Assembly (NCBI GenBank): GCA_022376515.1
Contig: WTXI01000005.1
Location: 1,116,001-1,180,000 of the forward strand
DNA: 64,000 bases
DNA from: Lactifluus volemus
Lineage: Eukaryota; Basidiomycota; Agaricomycetes; Russulales; Russulaceae
Reading direction: 5' to 3'
The notes under the pieces were generated by a model that saw only the letters and a program-made list of their open reading frames with translations, was not told the DNA's origin and searched no databases. The first letter of the stretch is position 1. Every line of letters starts with the position of its first letter. Below are positions 1 to 10,535 of the stretch, in pieces. A program made the position numbers and the translations under genes.

Positions 1-1179
1 GATCTGAAGTTCGAGATGGCTCGAGTCACTCACCAGTTCCTGGCTCATGCCTCTCACCCCCCAAACCCCTGCTCTCATCTCAAAATCAAATTAAACTAAT
101 AAAGCCTTTAAAAGTTATATCTCTTAATTTGTAAAATGTCAGTCCTCACATACTAAGGGTGTTGGATAGTGGGCCATGGTTGCTGTTCGACGCCATGGGC
201 ATGCACCTCGACCTCCTGTCACACAACTTCTCTCGATCGAGTTCCCGACGCTAAGGATGTCGTCACGCGCCAAGCGGAGTTGCTCGCTTGTCGCCACCAA
301 CTCATCCTCCAAGCATTCACTAGACTCCACCTCCTGAGCATGCTCACATTCAAGTTGTCACATTTGCTTGAATAGGTCTTCCAGAAACCTCGGTGAGTGA
401 CCACACCTTGTCAAAGTCTGGACAAAAGAGGCATCAATGTAAAATATGACGGTGGCATTTGCGAGCGGCCAGAGCATATGGCACCACCTTGATGCCAAGA
501 ACGAGCGGCCGTCTTGGGCCAAAAACTTTCTAAGCAACTAATACAAACGTAGACTACATAAAACTACGAACTAAGAAACTGAGAAAGTGTCGATACTCCC
601 CTATCCTATTTTTCCTTGTCGCGCGTCCCCTCCCGCTCGTCGGGTGATCTCGTACTTCGTCACTCGTTTTTACCAGCCTGGGAGCTCGATTTGCGTCTCC
701 AGCAGTATCATAGTAAACAAACAGATCGAGACCTCCGTCTCTTCTTCCGTCATTGACCTTCTTATTACAGCTGCATTCCTGTTTGTGAGTACGTGGATGC
801 CCTTCGATTCTTAAGCCTTCCCCCTCCGTCATATGCATTTCTACACTTTTGCTGTTACTACGACGTCTACCGGTCATTATTGGGGTTTTCAAGTGGATTC
901 CAGATACCAAATGTTTCCGTGAGGCTTTGTATAGTGGATATTCAAAGTTTCGGCCCCGTTGGCGTCCGCGAGTCATAGGGCACCCCCCACCTGTCGACGC
1001 TGATTCCAGTTAATAAGTGCTATCTATTACGCTTGCTATGGAAATGCCACCCCCGGCCGCAAATTCCGCGTGGACATGAGCCCTTGTCTGCACATCTCCC
1101 TTGTTGTTTGGCAAGGTCACCGATCATTTGTCGTGGGGGATAAATGCATGACTCAGGACTGACAGCTATCAAGTTGAGC
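1..1179. other. No supportable gene
   Basis: Open frames here are short, overlap on both strands and share no recognisable motif. The longest, a minus-strand frame at 554-976, is basic and low in hydrophobic structure and looks like chance. No RNA gene or clear repeat was seen. Confidence 0.5.
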
Positions 1180-1410
1180 TAAGTCCAAAAGGCTGTGCAC
1201 GCCGAACCCGCACGCGAAGACGCGAGCCGCACGCTGGCCACCTTGAGTGACCGTGCTCCAATGTGGCGAGCCGGCCGTCGCACACCCGTTATTCCTCAAC
1301 GGCATGATAGCAGCAATATGGGCGAATTGCGCAAGTCAATTGGGCTGCGCACCGTGGCCACGGCACGTTTCGTGCTCAGACATCGCCGAACTGAATGTCA
1401 TCGTCACGGT
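1180..1410. repeat. Left copy of a dispersed repeat shared with 62735-62880
   Basis: Blocks such as 'gccgaacccgcac', 'ccaatgtggcgagcc' and 'gcgcaccgtggccacggca' recur in the same order and orientation near 62765-62870. The left copy has extra sequence between blocks. Both copies lie beside a copy of the same unknown gene, so this is probably the flank of a larger duplicated segment and not an independent element. Confidence 0.7.
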
Positions 1411-1508
1411 CGTAACCGACATCATATTGCTTCTTATGAAGTGGGTTCAGTGTGAGCACGCTCATTCGTCGACGCGACCTGATCAATGACATTGCAATTT
1501 ACATAGCA

Positions 1509-2668
1509 TCAGATGAAAATACCATTTGGAAAGTACTTTTGAACACAGTCGGTGGCATCGTTAGCCTGTACAATATGCAGGTTATTCAACCTCAAAGGCA
1601 TATAAGAGCCAAGTTCAGCACGTACCCAATCCGCCAAGAGACCTAAAATAAGTGGGAGGTTCCCTATGTCCGGGCTCAACTCAAACGGGTCTGAAAGATA
1701 AAACTCTCCTTCTGCTTTGAAAGGAGCATCTCCCAATGCCTTGTAAACAAAAAAAAGCCACACTCTACCCGAGGTAAGGCAACCTCGCAGAACAGACAGC
1801 CTTGTACGGATATAGGTTAGTTCCTGTTAACTATGGAAAAATAATGGACAAACTTCTGTTGCTTGCAGTACGATGCTACCGTGAGCGGTGCCCGTAGGGC
1901 GGACTGGTACATTTCGTCGTCGGCTCTGATGATTGTCAGAGTAACTGACGTGTCAGTCAATGCATCAAGGGTCTGTGCATTAGAGGGACCCGCAAGCGAA
2001 GATTCTAAAACGAATGTAAGATAATGGGAGAGAATAAAGAGCGAGTTTACCAGACGACGCTCTACGGGCCAACAGGTAATCAATCACCCCACTGAATAAA
2101 CGCATGCCAGAATCCGTCTCGAAAGTTGCCTCGACAGAAATATTGTGGATCATGTCCATCTTCTGTGCTTGACCGTGCACTGTCGAAGCAATGCGCAGCA
2201 GTATGACATCGATTAACATGTGATATCCGAACTCAATCTTGGGAGTACAAGGCATGAGATAGAATGAACTCCGGCAGCTGACATGACTTACCGTAGGATG
2301 GACATTGCCGTACACGAATCTGAGGAGTTGTAGAGTGGCATCAAAAGATAGACCACCAGATGCAGCATCAGATTTCCCCTCAGCCTGGATCTCATCCCTA
2401 TCCTTTGCTGATAGAGCGAACCCATCACACAAACGCATACCGACTTCACGAAGGATGGACTTTTTAATGTTCGAGAACGGCGGCGGCTGAGTCCAGTGTG
2501 CGTTAACAACTACAAGTATCATATAGGGGCAGTACAAACTCGAACGGTTGCGTGACACTGCGTCTGGTGTGCACGACTCGATACAGGTTGGTCGTCGGGA
2601 TCAATCTCTTCTAGTTTTGGTTTGTTTTCTACTACGTGTGTTGACGACCTCTTTCTCTTGGGAGGCAT
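1509..2668 (-). CDS. Unknown multi-exon protein, duplicated family, left copy
   Basis: I do not recognise the function. A plausible start is the ATG at 2668, giving MPPKRKRSS, a basic nuclear-type beginning. Downstream blocks on the minus strand, separated by short GT-AG introns, are: CPYMILVVV...LREVGMRL...AKDRDEI (about 2540-2290), FGYHMLIDVILLRIASTV...VEATFETDSG...FSGVIDYLL (about 2235-2055), SSLAGPSNAQTLDALTD...YCKQQKFVHYF (about 2000-1830), and WLFFVYKALGD...LADWVRAEL (1763-1509). The frame of the MPPKRKR segment does not join simply to the CPYMILVVV block, so there is either an unresolved intron or a break near 2525-2600. The alternation of an FSG..D strand, a hydrophobic strand and an Cys-Lys helix vaguely recalls PD-(D/E)XK-like folds, but this is speculation. 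A second copy lies at 63005-63890. Confidence 0.5.
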
Positions 2669-2949
2669 GATTTCCTGGGCGCTGCTGCCAGTGGCGTGAT
2701 GTGAGAACAGGAGGACTAAGCGGATCTAAGCGACAGATCCGCTCAACGCCGCTGCCTGGCATCGGATCCACAGCAGTCACATGATCCGAGTCTCCACTGA
2801 CCCCGCCACCACCGCCGAGTCCACCAACTGTGTGCTACCAGCACCACCTGGGTTTCCCCATCATCCTGGTATCAGCACCTCCTGCTTACACAGGCTACTT
2901 CCTATTCGCTGAAGAAGTACAGATCCAGTTCAGGTTAGTTGATCAACTT

Positions 2950-3420
2950 AAGTCTGCGAGTAGTTGAAGGCTGCGAAATCGAGGTTACCATTACACCACA
3001 ACTCGTACACGATATCTTCGACGAGTATCCTGTCATCGCAAAGGCATACGACGAGAACGTGCCCGAGAAAAAGCGCCATCTCTGAGTCCCTACGTCTCAT
3101 TCTCTGTATGACAGTTGTCCGAGGATGGTTTTTTTTACCCTCCCAAAACCCAGTCTCGGTGATCTGACCAGCTCGCGGTGTGAACTCGAAAGTGCTGCGA
3201 GTTCCGGTATCTTTTACCAGGATCTTTTTCCCGCATGCGGAGTCGTTCGCCGGTACCGTGATTCCTCGGATGCTCGAGATGGATTCGCCGTGTGCACGGG
3301 ACCTGCCAATGGATGCGCGACGCGGGACAGGGTATGGTGGGCATCACCGTTAGGAGAAGAGGCGGCCTTGGGGATACTTATCGACGGGGGTTACGCCAGC
3401 CGCGCCTTCTTTGGAGATTA
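2950..3420. pseudogene. Rearranged TFB1 (TFIIH p62) gene fragment
   Basis: Two pieces of the TFB1 gene (intact copy at 23808-26144) lie head to head. From about 2960 to 3131 the plus strand encodes TPQLVHDIFDEYP and AKAYDENVP, followed by the remnant of an intron ending in gacag and the start LSED, matching the second BSD-region exon of TFB1. From about 3132 to 3420 the match flips: this stretch aligns in plus orientation with 25505-25790, so it codes the upstream BSD and linker region on the minus strand. Intron sequence is retained, so this arose by DNA duplication, not retrotransposition. Frameshifts prevent translation in both parts. Confidence 0.8.
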
Positions 3421-3818
3421 AGAGCGTTGCAGGTATGGCATGGGCTCGGAGGATACCACCGATTGCTAGACAGAAAACGCTCTAAGTGGCGAGCTCAAGT
3501 TGTGTGTGTCACCCGGGGTTAAAATACCAGGGTAAGTTGAGAATGGCCACAGGAAATACGACGGTCAAAAGCAGAAAAAGCCACCAGTTTCAATTATTCT
3601 GATCACCAAAGTTGCTTGGCGGACTCGGAGCACAAGGCTAGCTGCTTCAAGTTCTGTCGCAAGAACAAACATAGAGGCCTAGGGTTGTGCGTGACTTATA
3701 ACAAATCTTAGTCAAGGGGGTTGGTACTAGCGTACAGTACTGTGTACTGTATTGTAAGGAGTGTCCATCTGGTATAGTGTCAATCAAGTAAAAAGGTTTT
3801 TGTGTCACCGTGCGACGT

Positions 3819-6184
3819 TCAACTCGCTCCAAGCTCTGACAGTAATTCCACAATTCCGTAGTACCCTTTTTCAGACGCTAATTGGAGTGCTGTCTTACCC
3901 TCATTGTTTTCCGCACCTATATTTGCGCCGCTGCAGAGCAGTAGTCGTATAGCTTCTCTTGAAGACTCCTTCCCGCGGGAACACAACACGTGCAATGGGG
4001 TCGATCCGGCATTATCCTGCGCATTCGCATCTGCGCCGTGTTCCAGCAATAATCGCATGATGTCGAGCTGATCGTGGTCGTTCGGAAGATGTGATGCGTC
4101 GTCCAATGCAGCTTTTTGGCTTGCAAGGTGCAGTGAAGTGCTGAGGGTTTTATCCTGGGAATTAACATCCGCGCCGTGATCGAGTAGCCATCGCGCAACA
4201 TCCACAAGTCCATCGTTGGATGCAGACTGTAGCGGTGTCGATCCGATGTCGTCCCGAACATCGACGTCCGCGCCATGTCGATGCAATAGCTCCGCGATCC
4301 GGAAGTGTTTCCCGTACAACGCCGCCACCAGTGAAGTTTTCATGCGACCGCCTTCCGCGATTACATCCTGTGGGTGCTTTGAAACGAGTTGTTCCACAAG
4401 GTCAAAGAATCCACATAGCGATGCATAGTATAGAGGACTTCCACCCATTTGATATGAATATTTGAACGCCCACCAGGATTGGTCCATGTCGTAAATACGG
4501 AGCCATGCCGGCCAATGTGGTTTGTCTGCATCAAAGAAATATTCCATTGCGACCCGTACCCTTGATGACACGTTTTCGAATCGGGCATGGTCAACCCAAT
4601 ATCGGGCTGCATATCCAACAAGAGGAATGTCGGAGGCGTCCGTCTCGTTAACGTAAGTGTCCAATTGAAGCAGAACGGCGAGGCAAGCCTGTGCAAGGGT
4701 CGTGTGCGCAGGCTCGAGAGCAAGATAATACTCGAAAATATCTCTACTTGGATGTGTCGAAGTCAGGAACTCCTTCACGGAAAAGTGCTCGAATTGAACA
4801 ACCGTGACCGGGTTATCTTGAACAACCATGACCGGGTTATATTGAACAGCTGGGGATTGAACAACCGGGAATTGAACAACATCTTCATCAACAATGGCGA
4901 CCAAGCTTGAACATGCGGTGAGTATTGCGTTTTCTTGATCGTGCCATCGCCAATCCGGGTTCAACTTCGGAATCCCATTCTGCTGTCCCGCGTCAAAGTC
5001 AACTGCAAGTACTTCTGCGAGTTCCTGAGCACGAAGTGGTCGAATTGCGACAACCAGGCATTGAAGGAGGCAAAGAGCATGATTTGTTTTAGTGATCTCC
5101 CTTAACACCCTCTCATAAGTCTCATCCAGTTTCTTTGGCAATTCCTCAAGGATTCGCTGCACACTCCGAGGGGGACAGCGACGGAGCTTTTCCAATTGGC
5201 AGAACAACCATCGAAACCTGCCAATATATAAGTAAATATCATGGATATGGGAAGTAATAGTCTTACATTCCATCAGACTTTTCGGAGAGTGTCTTGACAA
5301 CTAGCTTCTTATCTTCTGCCCGCCATCTCTGCATCTTTACATCCGAATACACAACGAAGTTGATATAGTTGATGATGTCTTCCCTTTGGCCACTTTGCTG
5401 GTCAAGGGAAACTCGGAGGTATGAGAGTGATTCAAGTATCGCTCGAATGTCGGCCTCGGGTCGACTCGTGACACAGATGTGCAGATTTGGGAGATGTAGG
5501 ACAACAAGATCCTTTACAAGCTCAAGGACTTGCTCCCGTGGAGATGGAGTACCATATGTATTTGGACACTCATCGAGTGCGTCCATGATAAGGTAAATGG
5601 GGTGTCGAGATGGGAATGAGAGCATCTCTTTCAAGCAATTTGTCAAATCATCCTCACTGGTACTTTGTGTACCATTGTGGTGAGCAGAGTAGAGGCGGGA
5701 CAATATGTCACAAGAGATATTGGATTGAGTAGAGAGCTGAAGGAGTAGGGAATGGAGAAGGTTCCTGCGATTAATTTTGCTATCGTCACGGAAGTCGAAA
5801 TAAAAATAACCCATGGAAGCTAGTCCGGCACCACATAGGGTCGTAATTTTTTCAATTACTACGGAGCTGATTGATGGCGTCAGTCTAGGTAGTATCGGGT
5901 CGGGAAACAACCAACCACAAGATGCTCTTTCCCGAGCCAGCTGCAAGACAAGAAGCTGTAACATATGCAGCTCTCAGGGGGAAGAACAACACACGCTTTC
6001 CATGTATCCACAGGAGAGAAGGAGTCAACTTCCATTCTTCGAATATACTGCCTTGTAAGAACCACATTGCCGTTCCCTCATGATGAGACTCGCAGGCAAT
6101 ATTGTGATTTGTCGAGGGGTCCGGCGGAGAGAGCCACTTTCGAAACTCCTGCCCCCGTTTCTCCCCTGTAATTCGTTTGAGCTC
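3819..6184 (-). CDS. NACHT-ankyrin NLR-like protein, complete copy (NLR-A)
   Basis: A fungal NOD-like receptor: a NACHT NTPase followed by a helical/winged-helix region and ankyrin repeats, the architecture used in fungal heterokaryon incompatibility and defence; the ligand is unknown. Exons by splice sites: to 5995, 5940-5916, 5866-5267, 5217-3819. Spliced, the P-loop reads HGKPGSGKSIL. Walker B is LIMDALDEC and a conserved VTSRPE follows. The C-terminal exon carries LPKKLDETYERVLREI, then FSVKEFL, and about five ankyrin units (HGADVDVRDDIGSTPLQSA, HGADVNSQDK, HGADANAQDNAGSTPLH, SGANIGAENNEGKTALQLA). The 5' end is uncertain: family-like RKWLSPPDPS and GTAMWFLQGSIFEEW lie at about 6145-6030, but the stop of the upstream F-box gene is at 6185-6187 in the same frame. 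The first in-frame ATG is at 6067. A paralogue split in two lies at 8876-19254. Confidence 0.88.
4791..4879 (-). repeat. Short in-frame tandem repeat in NLR-A (VVQ units)
   Basis: Four to five degenerate copies of a unit resembling 'gaacaaccgtgaccgggtt' (plus strand) encode repeated NPV-VVQ / VVQ peptides between the winged-helix region and the FSVKEFL motif. The paralogue at 8876-10318 has a single unit here (VVQFSHFSVKQFL), so this is a recent expansion in the proximal copy. Confidence 0.75.
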
Positions 6185-7560
6185 TTAGAACTGACAACAG
6201 TGAAGGCTAAGGAATGACGAACGCCTCATTTCATGCGTGATTACTTCCATCTCATGCGCATTTGGTAACAACTCCATAGCAACTTCCTGTTTCAAGGCAT
6301 ACTTGACGTACGATGCAACGGTATCGGACAAAAAAAGCCTCGTCATTTTACTGAAAGGGCGGAAAAGCTCCAGCAATGGCAAAGGGTCCATATCACCATG
6401 CTCTCTTGGAAAGGGGAAGGACGCGTCGATTTCAAAGTGTTGCACATCAGAGACGATAGGGAGAAGATTGGCACAGATCTCCGCCATACAAGATAGTTGC
6501 CAATCGAGTGACATGCATAGGACCCGCAAGGTCATTTGAGGCCGCGTTTCTTGAATAAGGGCGACGGAAATATCGCTTTCTGAACAATGGATCCGTGCAG
6601 AATCATGCGACCATTTCGTCTTTTTGCGGGAAAGAAACTGGATGAATTGGGAGGTATCGAAGGTGGTAGCCTGATTGTAAAATGTAATATGGATGTCCCG
6701 GAGCACAGGGGCTTCAGTGCCAGATAACAGGTACTCCAAATCTTCGCTAGTACCACAAAATTGAACGAATTTCAGAGCAGGGAGGACGGCACGGTACGGT
6801 GGTGGATTGGCAAGGTTGTTGCTTCCTGATTCGGAGATGGGGCGAGAAATTGGCGAATTAAAAAAGAGGTGGAGTTCTTCGAGGTTGGTCATTCCGGGAA
6901 AGATATTGCGGAAAGCTGCCGGCGTAAGATAGGTTAAGTCCTCAAGAAGAAGATGAACGAGATCCTTAGAAAACGATAGAGTCCGGTGGAGAGCCGGGAA
7001 TACCACCCTGGTCACTCGGAGGATACGTAGGCTCGGGAAAGGTCCAACGAGAAATTCATTGGGAAGGATAGGTTCTTTGTCAGATTCTCCAAAAAGCTCC
7101 AGGCATTCTAGCACTGGAAACCGCTCCTGTGCTAGTGTGGTCAGCCTTTTCAATAGTGAAGTTGTCACAGTTAGCTGCATTGTGCATATGCGATCGGGAT
7201 GTCGAAGCGCGGCAATGACGTCGTCTTCATCTACTGGTGGAGGGCTACGATTTGGAGACAATAAGTATCGCAGGATGATAGGCAATGCTGGCCAACAGTC
7301 CAAGTTCTTCTTGACAGGCGTCCCATAGGTGCAGATCAGCCGCAGATCGAGAGAGCGGGATGCATTGAAAATAATATATCGCCATCTTCGACACACATGG
7401 ACGAGTCTATGCCAATCCCACAGTTCACTTCCGTAAAGTGATGGAAGGGAAATATGGTCGAGGCTGTCGAAGCGGAATATTTCCTCAAGCAATTCATCGG
7501 GAAGTCTATCAATTACCGCATTTTCATCAGGGAGGACAGCACTACATTCGACTTTTCCTT
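6185..7560 (-). CDS. F-box protein with leucine-rich C-terminus, copy A
   Basis: The N-terminus contains a basidiomycete F-box: IDRLPDELLEEIFRFDSL, followed by WHRLVHVCRRWRYIIF with the typical VCRRWR and the ensuing SRSLDLRLICTYGTPVKK. The remainder (about 350 residues) has the irregular leucine-rich pattern of mushroom F-box proteins (FPSLRILRV, LVHLLLEDLTYLTP, FRNIFPGMTNLEELHLFF). By family knowledge it would be a substrate adaptor for SCF ubiquitin ligase. The frame is open upstream of the F-box (DGPFEAEEGKVECS) but has no ATG before a stop near 7600, so a short 5' exon or another start is missing. It lies directly upstream of NLR-A in the same orientation. The copy at 19255-20600 is nearly identical apart from point changes and a 9-nt difference before the F-box. 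Confidence 0.85.
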
Positions 7561-8012
7561 CCTCAGCCTCAAATGGACCATCCGTCGATGGTAGAGAGCT
7601 ATTGGTAAGTCAAGGCGATGTTAACGCATGAACCACCTCGATTAGAAATAACTGGGACGAACAGACTCGGAGGGGTGGGGATATCTCCAGAAAGCCTATT
7701 TCAGAAATTTCAAGTTACCCTGTCAGCCCTAGTTACTAAGAGTTGAAAAAAGACGTACTGGTGAGAGGTCATGGTTGAGATCGATAGTCCCGGGCCGTTG
7801 CCCTACTACCAGTTGTGGCGCAGCCATCTATGAGCCTATTGAGCTGACCGCACCAGAAATCCATTAATGGTTTCAGTTTTACACCAGGGTAACGAAGCCA
7901 AGATGCTATCGATGTCTTGTGCAGGGAATTATGACCTATGCTAGATCTATGCAATAGAGTATATACAAGTAGATCATAGGACTCTGGGCGGCCCTCCATT
8001 TCACCCCGATTT

Positions 8013-8930
8013 TCAGCGCCTGGTCCGGCTACGAGTAGTGCTCTGCACTTCAGGCGGCTCAACATCGTAACCGCCCGTGCCAAGGTCGGCAGCTGGGCTC
8101 ATCTAATACGTTGCCAGATAGAAGCGGTGCTCCCGCTTCCTCCGCCAACACCGATGCCACGGGAGCAGAAGTGGCTCCTGCTGCGGAACGCAAGAAGCGT
8201 GGTGGTTGTACGAGAACTGAGAAACGACGTGTCGAAAAAAACTCTTAGGGCCGAGTAGACCCGCTGCAGACGCACCGTCCCATAGACCAACAGACCAAAC
8301 CCGGCCACCTGCAACAGCGAGATTGGGAACACCAGAAACTCCCATCCGAGCAACAAGCTGACAATCCAGATCGCGAGCGTCCTGCACGTGTCCAGCACGC
8401 TGGGCGTCTCGACGAGCTGGTGCCAACCTTGTACAAGGTCGAACCACGCAGCTTCGGGTGAAGATGGAGAGGGTTTGACGAGAGAGAGGAGGAGTAAGAG
8501 GATGGTGGAGATCGCCTCGAAGAGGCCTTCGTAGCCAACAGCGAGAAGGTGTGGAACGCTATATTGCCTCAATATCTCTCTCCTCAATGGCGAATTGGGA
8601 CGCAGTGCTGAGAGAAAACGTGGGTTAGATATGTAAAGGCAGAAACGGATGGAGTTACTCGCAATATCTGTGCAAATAGAATGAAGAAGACCCTTATGAA
8701 GACAGGAAGGGCCTCTGCATCCACGCAGCAGGTTATAGAGCACGGTAACATGAACTCAGATCGACGACAAAATAACTAACTTTAGCAAATGCTGATGACA
8801 ACCCGGACCTGGTTTCCTCAGCCTCGATAGGCTCGTTGGCTGGTGATTCATTAGCGGGAGTTGGATCTAAGAGGGCTACAAGAGATTGAGCAACCGGGTG
8901 GAGAGTGTCCCGGATGAGACCCGAAAAATC
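8013..8930 (-). pseudogene. Truncated SLC35F6-like transporter, copy A
   Basis: This matches the 3' part of the intact transporter at 21713-23623. It keeps ILRQYSVPHLLAVGYEGLF, WFDLVQGWHQLVETPSVL and DTCRTLAIWIVSLLLGWE. It lacks all exons upstream of the SGSLI-type region, and about 90 nt present in the intact copy (the membrane segment containing NFFGLSVTKYVS) are deleted so that PSVL joins DTCRTL directly. The 3' exon start (FLFNNLVQPP in the intact copy) is also damaged. Its 5' edge abuts the tail of the NLR 3' half at about 8930, which marks the junction of a tandem duplication. Confidence 0.8.
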
Positions 8931-10318
8931 GGGTGATTAAAACCCGTTCTGGAGCGCATAGTGTCTAACAGTAATTCCACAATGCCGTAGTGCCCTTTTG
9001 CACACGCTAATTGGAGTGCTGTCTTACCCTCATTGTTTTTCGCACCTATATTCGCACCGCTGTCGAGCAGTAGACGTATAGCTTTGGAAGACTCCTTCCC
9101 GCCGCCGTGGGAACACAACATGTGCAATGGGGTCGATCTGGCTTTATCCTGCGCATTCACATCTGCGCCGTATTCCAGCAATAATCGCATGATGTCGAGC
9201 TTATCGTGGTCGCTCCCAAGATGGGATGCGTCGTCCAATGCAACTCTTTGGCTTGCGAGGTGCAGCGAGGTGCGGAGGGTTTTATCCCTGGAATTAACAT
9301 CCGCGCCGTGATCGAGTAGCCATTGCACAACATCCACAAGTCCACCGTTGGATGCAGATTGTAGTGGTGTCGACCCGATGTCGTCCCGAACATCGACGCT
9401 TGCGCCATGTTTATGCAATAGCTCCGCGATCCGGAAATGTTTCCCATACAACGCGGTCACCAGCGGAGTCTTCATGCGACCACCTTCGGCGATTATATCT
9501 TGTGGATGCTTGGAAATGAGTTGTTCCAAAAGGTCACAGAGTTCACATAGCGATGCGGAGTATAGAGGACTTCCACTCATTTCATATGGCGCCCACCAGG
9601 ATTGGTCCATGTCGTAAATACGGAGCCATGCAGGCCAGTGTGGTTTGTCTGCATCTAAGAAATATTCCACTGCGTCCCGTACCCTCGATGACACGTTTTG
9701 GAATCGGACATGGTCAACCCAGTATCGGGCTGCATATCCAAGGAGAGGAATGTCGGAGGCGTCCGTGTGACTGTCCAATTGAAGCAGAACGGCGAGGCAA
9801 GCCTGTGCAAGGGTCGTGTGCGCAGGCTCGAGAGCAATATGATACTCGGAAATATCTCTAGTTGAATGTGCCAGCCGTGCCGAAGTCAGGAACTGCTTCA
9901 CGGAAAAGTGCGAGAATTGAACAACATCGTCATCAACAATGGTGACCAAGCTTGAACATGCGGTAAGTATTGCGTTTTGTTGATCCTGCCCTCGCCGATC
10001 CAGGTTTAACTTTGGAATCCCATTCTGCTGTGCTGCGTCAAAGTCAATTGCAAGTACCTCTGCGAGTTCCTGAGCACGAAGTGGTCGGCTTGCGACAACC
10101 AGGCATTGAAGAAGACGAAGAGCATGCTTTCGATTCGTTTTAGGGATCTCCCTTAATACCCTCTCATAAGTCTCATCCAGTGACTTCGGCAATTCCCCAA
10201 GAACTTGCCGCACACTCGGAGGGAGACAGTGACGGAGCATTTCCAATTGGCAGCACACCCATCGAAACCTGCCCAATATATAAGTAAATATCATGGATAT
10301 GGGAAGCAATAGACCTAC
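8876..10318 (-). pseudogene. 3' half of a transposon-split NLR (winged helix plus ankyrin)
   Basis: This is the last exon of a NACHT-ankyrin gene paralogous to NLR-A, with the last intron just upstream (acceptor ...ttgggcag at about 10269). It retains LPKSLDETYERVLREIPK, LRAQELAEVLAIDFD, FSVKQFL and ankyrin units HGASVDVRDDIGSTPLQSA, HGADVNSRDK, YGADVNAQDK and SGANIGAKNNEGKTALQLA. There is no NACHT domain; homology stops at the intron donor, where the end of the 8 kb transposon begins at 10321. The matching 5' half is at 18335-19254 on the same strand. The C-terminus has also lost its native end: after GIVELLLD the frame reads through the duplication junction into SLC35F6-derived sequence and stops at 8876. 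Confidence 0.85.
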
Positions 10319-10320
10319 AT

Positions 10321-10348
10321 GCATCAGCAAGATCGCAATTTTCTTGCC
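10321..10348 (+). repeat. Left terminal inverted repeat
   Basis: It starts (G)CATCAGCAAGATC and continues GCAATTTTCTTGCC. It pairs with the inverted repeat at 18306-18332 with four mismatches over 27 positions, and abuts NLR intron sequence on its left. Confidence 0.8.
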
Positions 10349-10450
10349 GACTTTTCGAGCTTGTCAGGGCTTGTTAGGGCTTTTCTTGCTTGTCAACAAG
10401 CTGACAAGACTCGACAAGCTCAACAAGCTGACAAGTTGACAAGTTGCGAA
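10349..10450. repeat. Left subterminal repeat array
   Basis: A dense cluster of CTTGTCA / TGACAAG motifs in both orientations (for example 'cttgcttgtcaacaagc', 'tgacaagttgacaagttg'). The same motif fills the right subterminal region. In CACTA-like elements such arrays are transposase binding sites; that role is inferred here. Confidence 0.75.
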
Positions 10451-10535
10451 AAAATGTATTTTTAACTACTGTACTAGTTGCGCGCGCGTGCTCGAATAGT
10501 GACAAATGAGACGTGTTTTTACAACGAGAAGTGAG

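Noticed and set aside
554..976. 140-residue minus-strand frame
   Set aside because: Composition and lack of motif or splice context suggest chance.
3125..3421. 98-residue plus-strand open frame
   Set aside because: It is antisense sequence of the TFB1-derived pseudogene fragment.
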